64,000 bases of DNA from Guyanagaster necrorhizus. Lineage: Eukaryota; Basidiomycota; Agaricomycetes; Agaricales; Physalacriaceae. Below the pieces are notes generated by a model. The model did no database searches. It was not told the DNA's origin and was given only the letters and a program-made list of their open reading frames with translations. The position numbers and the translations under genes are program-made. Below, in pieces: positions 23,002 through 37,002 of the stretch (positions are counted from its first letter, which is position 1; each line of letters starts with the position of its first letter). The stretch covers positions 62,784-126,783 of the forward strand of contig NW_025064905.1 of the NCBI RefSeq assembly GCF_019112545.1, in the 5' to 3' direction.

Positions 23002-26000
23002 ATGCCACTGTCAACCACATCAACTCCTGACTTAACCAACAACTTCTTTAATCTTTTAGCTTTCATTATTGGAATACTTCTAGGTTTACTTGCCATCATA
23101 TAACTTTGTCATGAATGACAATCAGTAACAGCTTGGATAGTCAGACACTATCACACTTTTCAACAAGTATAACAAATCCTCAGAAATATCATGCCCAATC
23201 TCTTTTTCTATGATATCTCTGCCTCTGCCTGAGCCTCCTTCTATCCCACATTTGGACCTGTACTCAAAACTCAGCTTAGCAGCTTAAGTCTGTAGAATAT
23301 TGAAAAAAAAGAAAGACACTGATATCCTTCAGAACTCCAACAACCAAACAGCAGAAATGACCACACTCAGTACACTGGGTTCAAAAACCTATGGATACAG
23401 CTGATAAACCTTTCTCCAGTCTCAGATCACAAGAATGAGAATCTCTCTAATGACTTTTTTAATGCAAAGCCATCTCCTGATCCTTCCACTGCTCTATCTG
23501 AGCCTGAAATCAGAAACTATATCAGAGACTCTCTTGATGCCACTCAGACAGCTCCAGGCTTCTGACATATATCTCTAAGCTCTAGACATGACTCTCTCTA
23601 TGTGACTCTAGAGAAAAGTCTCACCTTCTTTATCTACACCAGTATCAGAGGAATTAGACTTATAGACCTCAGTGATAGCAATGATGACATCCCAAGAGGA
23701 AGGCTTCCTCTCTACTGCCACTACCAAGTATGCAGTAGCCCAAGCACAGAATGAGTATGAAGAAGCTAGATACAATGCACAGTATCAATAATGACAGCAC
23801 AAGCTTGAGGCTGCCATTTGGAGATTCACATCTCTAACTTGATATAGTCTTCAAACAGAAATCTCAGATTTCCCATTCAGGAAGTCCAGTACAATAGAAA
23901 CTGACCCTTGAGCTGGACCTGCAGAAGTTGTCACTCTGAGCAAGACTGCTCAATGAGACATCTATCCTCCTTTCTTCTGACATTCTAGTACCCCCAGCAC
24001 AGATACCATTCCTTTAAATGCTGGCTCCATCCTTGATGTCTATGGACTTTGGGTTTTCCTCAATGTTTATATCAGTGACCAAAGCATCTAAAGGTTCCTT
24101 AGAGAAAGGATTGCAGGGTTATTCCTCAATCCATTCTTCTATCAAAACTTCTGCTAATATCACTAAGAACTGAAGGAGCAAAGAATGCATGGTAGCCACT
24201 GAGAAGACTCTGAGATCAGTGCTGGCTGACCCCAGCTGCAGTCTTCTTCTGAGGCCAATTCCAGTATCACTGGACTCAGTACTAGAAACAAAGACCAGTT
24301 CTCCTGCAATGATCAAACCTCTCACTCCATCTATCTATGATCAGCCTGGCAACTTTTCTATTGAGGACAATGAAAAAAAGGCAGATGACAAGGATGAGAA
24401 ATATGAGGAGAGTGATTGTTTCACTCTCTCAGAATACTTTGACTATCCAGAGGATCCCACTGAGAGAATAGATAAAGAAGCACTGAGGAAGAAGATTCAA
24501 TAAGAACAGGAGAAAGAATATTTAAAGCTGTATCAGAAAGGAATGGCAGTATTGTAGAGGGACATTAGCTGGTTAATATTGCCTCTAGAAAAGGAGTATA
24601 TAGTTGTGGATGATATTAAAAAAATTAACATTTTATAGTATGCTATGACTGAATGAGCCATCTTTATTTATAACAGGACCCACCCTAAAGACCAACTGAG
24701 AGCATCCCTAGCATACAAATCTAACCATAAGATTGAACTCATGCTGTAGACCCTCTCAGTCATGCTGAAGCAAGTCATCTATACAGTGCCATCCATTTGA
24801 AGTGCCAAGACATAGTACACATATTTGATCTCTTTGATTTGAAGCACTGCCAGTTGGCTCACCTGATTCTGACCACAGCTGGTCAGCCAACCAACTGGAT
24901 TTCAAAACTCATAGGTCAGCAAAGGGAGCTGACTACTCAGTGGACAGCCACCACCTGACAAAGCCAGATCCAGTAGAAAAAACCCAAAATTCAATGATCT
25001 GGAGGCTATTAAATTAGGCTTTATAGTATGGAACAGAATAATTATGTGAAAGAAAGTGCAATCCACAGAAAGTCTGATTGCTGACAACAATTCACTACAT
25101 TCATTCTCAGAATGGCCTGCTGAATGGTGGCACTCACCCTTCAGTGAATACTCAAATCCAATGGGAGTGCTCTCTGCTGACACTACTCTTATTCAGTGCA
25201 AATCTGACCTTCTCCAAAAGCCCCACCTCTTTAAGAGCACATCAGACAACATCAACTGATTTCTCATTGACTGTGAATAATACTTCAAGGTATATACTGC
25301 TTACCTTAGGGTTGACATTTACAAGGTTGCCTTTGCCACATCCTATCTCAAACACAAGGCCAAGACATGGTGGATACTTATTTCCCTCTCTTTCTATTTC
25401 ATGATCAGATAGCATCACCAACCGTTGTCTTTGCTGGTCTTCAAACAAATGCTTCACAATAAATTTATCAACTCAGTGATACAAAAAGTCCATAAAAGCA
25501 AGATGAAAAAACTCAAGATGGGTGATAAGATTGCCAGTGAGTACTTCAATGAGTTGAAACAACTCAGGACCCTGGCTAGAATATGAGATGACATTGACAA
25601 TGATGGAAGGATAGTTGAGATGCTCAAACTAGAGGCACCTCCTTCCTACATCAAAATGATCTCAGACATTGGAATGAATATACCAAAAGGATACAATGAG
25701 TGGAAGATAAGAATCACTAAGATGAATAAAGAATGATAATGGCAGATGGAAAGTGTCAATTTGCAGAGTGATCAGAGATCTCATTTATTATAGAATGTGA
25801 AGCCTGGCAATCAGACCAACACTGCTAAAACTAGTGTCATCACTTCTAATACTCCTATGTATGAGATACAAAAGATGGGCACTGGCACTATGTACACTAG
25901 AAGTGGCAAACCAATGGACATAGATCAGCTGAAGAAAGAGGGCAAGTGTTTCAACTGTGGACAGAAGGGACACCTATTATGGGACTGCCCAAAGAAAAGT

Positions 26001-26116
26001 GAACACACAAAGATATCAGAGCACAGATCACCAAGTTGCAGAAGGAAGCTGATAGGCTCAAAGAGCTTGGCAAGAATACAAGAGTGGAGGAAGTAAAAGA
26101 TGAGGCCAACCAGTGA
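23002..26116 (+). pseudogene. Gypsy E1 ORF1/Gag, decayed
   Basis: From the ATG at 23002 the ORF1 frame shows NNFFNLLAFIIGILLGLLAI, then AWIVRHYHTFQQ. Near 23740-23900 the coiled-coil part of ORF1 is still readable (NEYEEARYNAQYQ and later YSLQTEI, against EQYEAAEYDRQ and YELRTDA in B). The capsid-like region is at 25180-25720, the zinc knuckle KCFNCGQKGHLLWDCPKK is intact at 25950-25998, and the Gag stop TGA is at 26114-26116. Confidence 0.86.
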
Positions 26117-28307
26117 GTGATTCTACTGAATTGGCTAAAGAACTTAGTGGTGTGTTACAAACAGCTGCTAGATGGACTGATAGTATCTCTGTAGTTATAT
26201 CTATGCCTAAGTTATTAGCATATTAAAATATACCCCATTCCACTACTACAAGACCATCACAAGAATCATCTAAATCAAAGACTCAACTGTCTACAGGCTG
26301 AACAAGGGAAGCAACTCCCACTGGATGGCTTAAGCCTTTCAACATGAAATAGACTTGGCATGCCATCAAAGATGTAAAGACAGAAGAAGAAGCAAGAGTG
26401 ATACTCAAGAATTGGGTATATAAAATTTGAGCTAAGGAAGTGATCAATAAGATGATTGAAGAAATGAAGAAAGCTAAGCAAAGCTAAGCTCTGGAATGGC
26501 TCAATGAACTTAGAGGACTCCAGAAGTACATCTGATAACAAAAGACCCCAGGATGAGACTTGATCACCAAAGCTCAAATTGAGATGCTTATGTTCCACTC
26601 CATACACACAGTAACAGCCCTGATTGACAGTGGCTGCACTAGGAGCTTGATTAATCATGCTTTCATCAGCAAGCATGGTCTGTCCACTTGAGCAACTGCC
26701 ACTCCTATTTCAATCTATAATGCTGATAGAACCAAAAACCAAGCTGGTTTGATAACTGAATTTGTTGAACTCTGACTAACTATCAGAGATCACTCAGAAC
26801 AGATTGACTTAGCCATCACTGATTTAGGCACTAAAGATATATTTCTTGGACATGACTGGCTTATATAGCATAACCTGCTCATCAACTGGAAAACTGGATG
26901 AATCACTTTTGCTCAATATCAATGTTGCAAGATCTCATTTGAATTGTCAGATGAAGATCTTAAGGACTGGTGGAATGAGAAGATAGAGGATGGTGAGACC
27001 ATCCTTGCTATCAACATGGAGAAGGCCTTATACATTTGCATCATACACTACACCAATGACTTAGTCATGAAGGCTAATATGGAGAAAGAAGAGAAGATGT
27101 TCAAAGAAATAATACTTAAGTGGGCCTGAGATTATTAGGACTTATTCAGTAAGAAGAGCTTTGATGAACTGTCAGAGCTGAAACTATAGGACCATGCAAT
27201 TAAGCTGATTCTAAATGCAAATACTAACTTGGACTGCAAGATATACTCTCTTAGAAACCTGGAACAGCAGAAACTTGACAAGTTCCTAAATAAAAACCTT
27301 TCCAGTGGGTGGATCTAATCTTCTAAGTCATCTGTGGCTTCTCTCTTCTTCTTTTTCAAGAAGAAGGATGAGAAGCTCTGGCCCATCCAAGATTACCAAA
27401 AATTGAATGAGATGATGATCAAAAATCATTATCCCCTTCTGCTTATCTTAGAACTCATAGACAAGTTACAAGAGGTGTGATTTTACATCAAATTGGATGT
27501 CAGGTGGAAGTACAACAATGTATGAATCAAGGAAGGCAATGAGTGGAAAGTGGTCTTCTAGACTAACTACAGACTATTCAAACTAACAGTCATGTTCTTC
27601 AGCCTCACAAACTCTCTTACAAACTTTCAGTGAATGATGAATGACATTTTCAAGAATCTCATCACCACAGAAAAGGTCACAATCTATCTGGATGACATTC
27701 TCATTATGCCTAAGAATTATAAAGAGCATCAACAACTGATCCAGCAGATACTCAAATTAATGAAGAAGCATAAACTATTCCTCTAGAGAAGTGTGAATTT
27801 GAGATACTGGAGACTGAATACCTCAGAGTGTTCATTAGTGAAAGAAGCATTTGGATGGATCCCATTAAGGTGGCCAGAGTAACTGAGTGGCTGATACTGA
27901 TAAAGAAGAAGAAACTGCAGTTCTTTTTAGGATTCACCAACTTTTATCACTGCTTTATATGAGACTACAGCAAGATCATCTGTCTCATGACACAGTTAAC
28001 TAAGAATGTCTTGTGGAATTGGAGACCTCTTTAGCAGGCTGCATTTGATAACCTCAAACACTGACTTGCCAAAGATATAGTTCTGATGATCCTGATGCAG
28101 GAAGGGAGATTTAGAGTTGAAGTCAACTCAAGCAAAGGAGCAATTGGGGCAGTACTCTCTCAGGAGTAAAATGAGGAGTGGTGATCAGTAGCCTTTCTCT
28201 CTAAGGCACTAACTGTCACAGAACACAATTATAAAATATATAACAAGGAGCTGCTGGTTATCATACTTGCTCTTACAGAATGGCACTATTATCTGATTGA
28301 GGCAGTC
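26117..28307 (+). pseudogene. Gypsy E1 Pol, decayed and cut in RNase H
   Basis: The protease lies around 26620-26900 (ALIDSGCTRSLINHAFISKH, FLGHDWL). RT is at 27330-27960, with MFFSLTNSLTNFQ and an intact YLDDILIM. RNase H begins at about 28080 and stops at 28307 after LTEWHYYLIEAV, where the LTR of F begins. The integrase and chromodomain are absent from the window. Stops are common. Confidence 0.86.
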
Positions 28308-28742
28308 TGTTACAATTTTTCTATTTCTTTCCTTGATTAACCCCTATTTATGCTTAGTCAGAGTGCCTAAACCAGTGCTTAGAATCATGAGAAAAGCTTA
28401 ATCATCACAACAAGCTGATCTATCATTGTTCTCTGACATAGTGGCAAGCCCTCAACAACACACAATAACCTTTTATAGATAGTAGTGACACTCAAGGACA
28501 ATAGGCACAAAGGCTCAGACAAGTACAATAGGCAGTAGTATATAAGTAGACTAGCTCTCACTGATATAATCCCAGCTTCAAGCTAAAGTTTATTTATATC
28601 ACTTCACTCTTGAGCTTTCTTGCAAAGGCTTTAAAGTATATTAGTCAATAAAGCATAATAAGTAGACTCTAGTGTGACTGTACAAATATGATACAGTGTT
28701 AGTTTATTATGTGTTTTAATCACATGCAACTTGAGTCTAACA
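28308..28742 (+). repeat. Gypsy F 5' LTR (435 bp)
   Basis: It starts TGTTACAATTTTTC and ends GTCTAACA. A TATA-like AGTATATAAGTAG lies near 28540, with CAGCTTCAAGCTAAAG about 35 nt later. It is followed by the primer-binding sequence ATTAGCTCAAAGCTTCT. Confidence 0.88.
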
Positions 28743-28800
28743 ATTAGCTCAAAGCTTCTGCTTCTCTTTTCTTATGCATAATAAGCACAAAAAAAACTGA

Positions 28801-31800
28801 ATGCCACTTGCATAGACTACAACCTCTGATTTGACTGATGACTTCTTTAAACTTCTAGCTTCTATCATTGGAATGCTACTCAAACTCCTTGCCATCATCC
28901 AGCTTTATTGAGGACACTAATCAGTCACTGCTTGGATAGTCAGATACTACCAAGCCTTCTAATAAGTACAGCAAATTCTATGCAATATCATGCCTGATCT
29001 CCTCTTTTACAACATCTCTGCCTCTATCAGAGTCTCCTTCCAGCCTCTGAGTGGATCTCTATCTGAAGCTAGGCTTAGCAGCTTGCATTCAGAGAATCTT
29101 CAAGAGGAAGAAGGACACTGATACCCTCTCAGACCTCAATAAACAAACAGCCAAAATAGCAACAATTGCTTCACAGGATTCAGAAACCTATGGATTCCAC
29201 CTCCCATCCCAAACCACAAGAATGAGGATCTCTCTGGCAACTTCTTTAATAACAAACTGTTCCTTGACTCTTCCACTGTCTTAAGAGAGTCTGAGATTGG
29301 AGACTATGCTAGGGACTCTTGATGCCTCTTGAGTGGCTTCAAGATTCAGAAGTGTTTCATCAAACTCAGGCTATGACTCACTCTATGCCACATCAGCCAG
29401 AAGCCTCATCTTGTCAATCTATACTGACTATAGTAGTCATAGAGCCACCAACCTCTGGTCAAACAACAAAGAGCCACATAAGTCTTGGGAGAAAAGACTC
29501 ATGGCCAGGATTAATGTGAGTGGAAGACTTCACATTCAGTCTGACACAAGAGGAAGTCTCTGACATTATAGTCCAAAAAAGCAAAACAACAGTATCACTA
29601 CTGCTGTCTGAGAGGCTGCTGAGGAAACAGCTGACTAAGCTTTTGCTCAGCATAAAGAAGAAAGATATGACCAACAGTGGCAATGAGAGCAACATTGCCA
29701 AAAAGCTGCTATCTGAAGATCTGCCTCTCCAATCTGATACAGTCTTGGAACTCTGGACTCCCCATTCAGAGAGCTCAGCACCTCAGACAGAAGTGAGACT
29801 GACTCTTGAGTAGTATTAGCTGAGACAGTCACTGCTAGTAAAGCCACCTGGTGCACCACTTATTCCTCTTATCTCTGAACTGACAGCATTGCTAATACTG
29901 ATACCATCCTCTCTCATGCTGAATCCATACTCGATGCTTATAAGCTTCAAGTCTCTGGCAATGCTCACATCTCTGACCACAGCCTCCAGTGATTCCTGAG
30001 AGAAAGAGTTGCAGCACTCTTCCTTAACCTCTAATACTATAGAAACTTCTGCATCTAGTGCTGAGAACTGGAGGAGCACTGAGCACATGGTGACTATTGA
30101 GGAGATGTCAAGATTGGTGCTGGCTAATCTGTCAACTAGTCTTCTCCTTAAACTATCTCTGATGAAGCTGTGCCAAGTATATGAGTTGATGACCAGTTTG
30201 CCAGCAACCATCAAAGCCCCTGCTCTATCTATCTATGATCAGCCTGAGAGCTTCCTCAATGAGGACAGCAAGAGTGAGGAGAGTGACAATAGTAAGGTCA
30301 AGGAGAATGACAAGGAAGGCCTCTATAGGTTGGAGGAATTCATGAAGTATGCAAATGATAAAACAGACAAGGAGGTATTAGAAGAAGAGATACAGTAAAA
30401 CAGAGAGAAGGAGTACTAGGACTTGTATGAGGAGGGAGTAATGTTTCTATGGTGGGATGCTAAATAGTTAGCATCCAGCATGAGACAGAAGTATATTCAT
30501 ACAGATAACTTGAAACAGTAGGATATTTTACAATATTCTGCCACTAAATATGCCATTTTTATTTACAACAGGAGACATTCAGAAGATCAGCTTAGTGACT
30601 TGCCAAAATACAAGTTCAAGTTTGACATACAACTGATGCCATGGACCCTATTAGTTGCCTCAAAATGTGCCATCTATATAGCACCATCTATTCATACTAC
30701 AGCTAGCTGGTATTCATACTCAACTCCTTCAGTCTGAACATTGGCAACTCAGCTCTCCTGATCCTAACCTCAGCCAACCACCTGGCCCACTGGATTCTGA
30801 AATCCATGAACCAGCAAAGGAAGCCAACTTCTCAGCAGACAACCTCTACCAGATAAATCTGGAGACAGCAGGAAGGAACCCATCAAGAATGACTCTGAAG
30901 CAATTAAGCTTGAGTTTATGATCTGAAACAGAATAATAGTGTGCAAGAAGGCAGTGTCCATAAGAAGCCCTGTGGCTGATAACAATTCACTTCATTCATT
31001 TTCTAGGCCACTGACCAAGTGGCAACAACCATCCTTTGACCAATAGCTGAATCTGATGAGGGCATTATCTGAAAATGCTGCTCCAACTTGTTAAGAAAAT
31101 CCTATCCTTTCAAGAGTGCCTCTAATGACATCAACCATTTCCTGATAGACTGTGAATAGTATTTTGAAGTCTATATCACTTTTCTAGAAACTGACATGAA
31201 TCATATTGCCTTCACCTTCTCTTATCTCAAGGATAAGGCAAAGATATGGTGGATCTTGATTTTCTCAAACTTCTTCTCTATAACTAGGCAACATTATTGA
31301 CTGCCATCATAGCTGGTCTTTATACAAATGCTTACTGATAAATTCATTGACCTGGCAGTCCAAGAAGTTCACAAATCAAAGATCAAAGAGTACAAAATAG
31401 ATGATAAATCAGCTACCAAATACTTTGATGAGCTGGAGCAGCTCACCAAGCTCACTGACATCCAGGATGATATTAACAATGATAAGTGCATAGTTGAAGC
31501 ACTCAAGCAGGATGCCCTGCCATCCTACATCAAAATAGTATCAGACATTGGAATAAATGTACTGGAAGGATATGATGCATGGAAGGAGTGAATCATCAAC
31601 ATGTACAAGGAGTGGCAGAGGCAGAAGGCAGAGCAGTCCAATCTGCAAGAGTATCACAAACCAAATCAGCCACCAACTTTAAAGACTAAGAATCAGACCA
31701 GCACCACTAAATCTAATATATCAATGACAAGTACCACATCCTATAGAGTCCAGAAAACTGAAACTGATATCATATATACCAGAATCAGAAAACTGATAGA

Positions 31801-31999
31801 TATCAATCACCTCAAAAAAGAAGAGAAATATTTCAATTGTGGTCAGAAGAGCTATATGTCATGAGATTGCCCAAAGAAGAAGTGGACATGTGAAGATATC
31901 CAGATGCAAATCACTGAGTTATAAAAGAAAGAAGAAGGACTTGGTGAGAAGATAGAGATTGAAGAGGTAAAAAACAGAGCTGACTACTGGGTCAGCTAA
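28801..31999 (+). pseudogene. Gypsy F ORF1/Gag, decayed
   Basis: The ATG at 28801 opens ORF1, with DDFFKLLASIIGMLLKLLAI as the membrane segment and AWIVRYYQAF after it. Both overlapping frames remain recognisable: the Gag frame at 29051-29284 (IFKRKKDTDTLSD, against AFTRRKDPNTLDD in B) and the ORF1 frame near 29640-29800 (HKEERYDQQWQ, then SPFREL, against SPFREP in B). The capsid part is at 31100-31590, a zinc knuckle remnant YFNCGQKSYMS at 31830-31860, and the Gag stop TAA at 31997-31999. Confidence 0.86.
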
Positions 32000-34900
32000 A
32001 CAGAACAGTGTATTATTAGTAGCTGCAGAATAGACTAATAGTATCCCTGTAGATACAAATATGTCTAAATTATCTGTGCATTTGAATATACTCCCTTCTC
32101 TGACTACTGTACACATACTGAAAGGTTCATTAGCAAAAAAAACTCAAATGCCTATAGGCTGAACAGAGAGAGAGTCCTCTGCTAGATGGCTTAAACCATT
32201 TGAAACTGAATGAACATGGTGAGCTATCAAGAATGCCTCAACTGAAGAAATAGCCAAAGTGGTACTCAAGAATTAGATACATAAAATAAGGGCCAAAGAA
32301 GTAATCAATGAGATAGTAGAAGGAATGCAGCAAGCTGAGTGATGCCAAGCCCTGGAATGGCTTGACAAACTCCATAGACTCCAGAGGTATGTCTAATGAA
32401 TCAAGACTCCAGGATAGGACTTGACCATCAGGGCCCAAATCAAGACCCTCACCAACTGATCCACCTATGTGATGACAGCCCTGATTGACAGTGGTTACAT
32501 TGGCAGCTCCATTAACCAAGCTTTTGTCAACAAGCACCATCTCCTGACTAGGGCAACAGCCACTTCTATTCCAGTCTATAATGCCAACAGAACTAAAAAC
32601 CAAGCTGGTTCAATAACCAAATTCATTGAGCTCTATCTTACCATCAGTGATCATTTGGAATGAATTGATCTGGCAGTCACCAACTTGAGGACCAAGAAGG
32701 TGTTTCTAGACTATGACTGGCTGATCTGCTATAACTCTCTAGTCAATTGAAAAATGGGATAGATCACATTTGCATGTTGCAAGTGCTGGAAAATCCCACT
32801 TGAACTGCCTGATGAAGATCCTGAAGACAGATGGGATGAAGAGATGGAGAATGGTGAAACCATCCTTGCCATTGACATGCAACAAGCCCTACATCTTTGG
32901 GCTGTGCATCATACCAATGATCTAGCAGCCAAGACTCATGCCAATAAAGAAGAAAAGATATTTGAAGAAACAGTCTCAGAATAGGCTCACAACTATCAGG
33001 ACCTCTTCAATAAAGAGAGTTTCAATGAATTACCAGAGCCAAAACCCTGAGATCATGCTATCAAACTCATCTCTAATGCCAATGCCAATCTTGATTGCAA
33101 GACTTACTCTCTTGGCAATCACAAACAATAAGAACTTGATAAGTTCTTGGATGAAAACCTTTTCAGTGGACAGATCAGACCATCAAAGTCCTCAATGGCT
33201 TTGCCATTCTTCTTCATCAAAAAGAAGGATGGCAAACTCCAACTCATATAAGACTACTGAAAGCTAAATGAGATAATAATAAAAAATTGCTACTCTCTTC
33301 TGCTCATCTTCAAACTAATGAACAAGTTGCAAGGAGCAAAATATTACACCAAATTGAATGTTTGATGAGGCTACAATAATGTGCATATCAAAAAAGGCAA
33401 TGAGTGAAAGACTGCTTTTCAAACAAACTGAGGGCTCTTCAAGCCTACAGTAATGTTCTTTGGACTTATGAACTCTCTGGTGATCTTTCAGTGGATAATG
33501 AATGACATTTTCAGAGACCTTATTGTGACTGGAAAGATCACAATCTATCTGAATGACATTCTTATTATATTAAAAGATTGCATGGAACACCAGCAACTTT
33601 TTCATCAAGTACTCACACTTATAAGAAAGCACAAGCTCTTTTTCAAAGCAGAAAAGTGTTTCCAACAAGCTGCATTCAGTGATCTGAAGTGATGACTTGC
33701 AGAAGATGTCATCCTCACAATCCTGATGCAGAAAGAAAGATTTAGAGTAAAGACCAACTCAAGTGAAGGAGCTATCAGAGTCATACTATTCCAGGAGCAG
33801 AATGAGAAATAGTGACCAGTAGCCTTCCTATCCAAAGCACTGATAGTGACTGAGTGGAACTATGAGATCTACAACAAAGAATTACTCACAATAATGCTTG
33901 CTCTGGAGAAATAGTGTCATTATTTAATCAGAGCAGTCCAGACATTCAAAGTCTGGATAGATCATCAAAACCTCCAATATTTCCATTCCCTCCAGAAGCT
34001 TAATCAATGACAAGCATGCTGGGTAACCAAACTATCCTAATATGAATACATATTACATCACAAAGCAGAGGCAGCCAACAAGAAGGCCAACCTTTTTAGC
34101 TGAAGAGCAGACTATGATCAGAGAGGAGAGGACAATGAAGGAGTGGTGTTATTAAAGTCTGAACACTTCTGGGCAATGATAATTCCAATAGAGAAAGAGA
34201 TCTATAAACAGATCAAGAGCATCACCAGAGATGGTGGCAAGTGAAATCAGCAGATTGCTCTATCCCTTAATCATGAATATGGAATGACAAAGAAAGTGAG
34301 ACTAATCCACTATGACAGGCAGATTTATATTCTGGGAGATCAACAACTTCATGGTAAAGTCATCACCATGTGTCATGATCATACAATAGCAGGATATCCA
34401 GGCATCACTAAGACTAAGGAGCTAGTACTCTGAGAATATTGGTGGCTAAAGCTCAGCCAAGACATTGAGCATTATGTGAAGAGATGCAAAGTATGCCAGC
34501 AGGGAAAATCAACAACTCAACCATGCACTGCACTGCTCTATCCAAACAAGATCCCACAAATACTGTGGACTCATATTTCAGTCAACATGATGACCAGATT
34601 ACCAGACTGCAATAGCTATAATGCTATTCTGGTAATCATTGATCACTTTTCAAAAGTGATCATTCCAATTGCATGCTTGACTAAATTGACATCTGAAGAG
34701 TAGGCCAAAAGCTTGCATGACAAAGTCTATGCCAAATACAGTATGCCACAAGTTGTTATCTTAGATTGAGAGCTGCAATTTGTCTCCAAATTTCTTGATG
34801 ACCTATATTATCTTCTAAATATTCAATAAAACACTTCCACTGCCTACCATCTCCAAACTTATGGGCAGACTAAAAGGGATAATCAGAAAGTTGAGAAGTA

Positions 34901-35642
34901 TTTTCAGTTATTTATCAACTATCAACAGAATAATTGAGTTGAATAGCTTGCCCTTATTGCTTTTTAACATAATAATCATGTACACTTGGCAACTGGCAAA
35001 ACCCCCTTCTTCATCAATCATGGATGACATCCTAATGTCTCTCAAACAGAATGTACTCATACCACAACCTCTGCATCCTCTGATTTTGTGTCTACTGTGT
35101 CTAAAATCTACAATGAGACTTAAACTGCCCTTAAAAAAGCAGCCAACTCTATGAAGAAGCAATATGACAAACACTGTACTCCAGCTTGGGCATATCATAT
35201 CAATGACAAAGTCTGATTGGATACATCCAACCTCCATCTTCCTCACCTGAAACAAAAGCTTGCCAACAAGTACATGGATCCCTTTCTGATTATCACTAAA
35301 GTCAGTAACTCTATTTATAAACTCTGTCTTCCAGTCAATTGGAAGATTCATAATGTATTTAATGAATCTCTCCTTATATCTTTCATTGTGCCTGCCTTTC
35401 CAAATCAAGAATGTTCTCTACCTCCACCACCTGATCTGATTGATGACAAAGAACATTATAAAATCAATCAAGCTTTTAATCACCAACTCCATAAAATTTG
35501 TGTCTGAGAAGGAGACACAATTATAACAGTCAACTACTTGGTTAGTTGGAAGGGCTATAGTCTGGAATCTAACCAATGGGTCAATAAAAAATGAATGAAC
35601 ACAGCAGATGCTATACATAAATATGAATTATCTCTAAATTAA
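32000..35642 (+). pseudogene. Gypsy F Pol, decayed with internal deletion
   Basis: The protease is at 32469-32740 (ALIDSGYIGSSINQAFVNKH). RT is at 33170-33660, where YLDD has become YLND. At about 33657 the reading jumps from HKLFFKAEKC to QQAAFSDLK, skipping about 240 bp that in B encode the RT/RNase H connection including the QSFLGFTNFYRRF motif. RNase H is at 33715-34110, integrase at 34200-35160, and the chromodomain at 35400-35640. Many stops are present. Confidence 0.86.
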
Positions 35643-35675
35643 GCTATCAGAATGATGGTTTTAAGGAGAGGATAA

Positions 35676-36136
35676 TGTTATGATTTTTCTATTTCTTTCC
35701 TCAATTAATCTCTATTTATGCTTAGTCAGAGTACTTAGACCAGCACTTAAAACTGTGAGATCAGCTTAGTCATCACAACTAGCTGAGTTCACTATTGTCT
35801 TCCAACACAACAATAACTCTTGACAATGCACAATGACTCTTTTGTAGATAGTAATGATGACCAAGGACAATAAGCATAAAGGCTCATATAGATACAATAA
35901 ATAGCATTATATTTATCTTAACAGATGAATAGTATATAAGTAGGCTAGCTCTCACTGGTATAATCTCAGCTTTGAGCTAAAGTTTATTCATATCACTTCA
36001 CTCTTGAGCTTTCTTGCAAAGGCCTTAAAGTATATTGGTCAACAGAACACAACAAGTGGATTCTAGCATGACTGTATAAATATGATACAGTGCTAGTTTA
36101 TCACATGTTCTGATCATATGTGACTTGAGTCTAACA
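35676..36136 (+). repeat. LTR shared by Gypsy F (3') and G (5') (461 bp)
   Basis: It starts TGTTATGATTTTTC after the purine tract AAGGAGAGGATAA and ends GTCTAACA. Instead of host DNA it is followed by the primer-binding sequence and the ORF1 start of another element, so one LTR serves both. The U5 hairpin at 36063-36096 has outer stem CTAGC/GCTAG and inner stem ACTGTAT/ATACAGT. Confidence 0.87.
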
Positions 36137-36194
36137 ATTAGCTCAAAGCTTCTGCTTCTCTTTCCTTACACACAATAAGTGTGAAGAAAACTGA

Positions 36195-36938
36195 ATGTCA
36201 CCTGCTAACATCTCATCTCCAGATCTTACTGACAACTTTTTCAAGCTATTAGCTTCTATCATAGGAATGCTTTTAGGCTTACTGGCCATCATTCAACTTT
36301 GTCAAAGACAACAATCAGTTACAGCTTGGATAGTCAGACACTATCAGGTATTCTAGCAGATTCAACATATCTTATGCAATATCACACTAGACCTCCTCTT
36401 CCATAACATCTCTTCCTCTGTCAGAAATATCTTCTAGCCTCTACCAGGAGCTGTACCTGAAGCTGAGTCTAGTGAAATAAATTTATGGGGTCCTGAAGAA
36501 GAAGAAAAACACTGATATCCTCTCTAAGCTCAGTCTAGTAACAGAAGGAACAACCTGCAGCTCACATGGTTTTAGAACCTGTGGGTCCTGCTGAAATTCC
36601 CTCTAGTCTCAGATCATGAAGATGAGAATGTCTCTGATGACTTCTTTAATGATGAACCTTCCTCCAACTCTTTTACTGTCTTGCTAGAGCATGAGATTGG
36701 AGACCATACTCAAGACTCCATTGATACTGCTTAGATAGCTTCAGGATTCTGATCTATTTTACCTGAGGACTCTGGACACAACTCCCTCTATGCAACATCA
36801 GAGTCAAGCCCAACTCTGTCCAGACATAGAGAAACAAACTATAGGAGTGAGCAAGGAGACTACTAGAGACCAACCATTCAGAATAAAATAGACAGAGATG
36901 CAAAAGATGTTACAGAGAAGGAAATCCAAACTGCTGAG
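36195..36938 (+). pseudogene. Gypsy G ORF1/Gag, part 1 (before B)
   Basis: The ATG at 36195 begins ORF1, with DNFFKLLASIIGMLLGLLAI and AWIVRHYQVF. The frame is interrupted by insertion of B after codons reading DVTEKEIQTAE. It continues at 45160 with TDLEWIETEQ in the same frame once B and one target duplication are removed. Only a few stops are present in this part of ORF1. Confidence 0.86.
36934..36938. repeat. Target-site duplication of Gypsy B, left (CTGAG)
   Basis: CTGAG lies directly before the TGTTACG of the B 5' LTR. The same pentamer follows the 3' LTR at 45155-45159. Confidence 0.93.
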
Positions 36939-37002
36939 TGTTACGATTTCTACTATTTTTCTTTCTTAACCCCTATTTTGTGCTTAGTCACGACACTGGA
37001 CC
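36939..37002 (+). repeat. Gypsy B 5' LTR, visible start
   Basis: These 64 bases are identical to the start of the 3' LTR (44724-44787). The rest of the LTR, together with the primer-binding site, falls in the run of Ns that follows. Confidence 0.92.

Larger units (their letters stand above)
28308..36136 (+). mobile_element. Gypsy element F, full length, degenerate
   Basis: This is a complete plus-strand element inserted into the RNase H of E1: LTR 28308-28742, ORF1/Gag, Pol with chromodomain, LTR 35676-36136. The left flanking pentamer is CAGTC. No partner is seen on the right, because the right LTR runs straight into a second internal region (G), giving an LTR-F-LTR-G array. Pol carries an internal deletion of about 240 bp. 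Confidence 0.9.

Noticed and set aside
33453..33692. RT-like open frame in F as a functional small protein
   Set aside because: It is a decayed Pol piece with YLDD changed to YLND and a 240-bp deletion.
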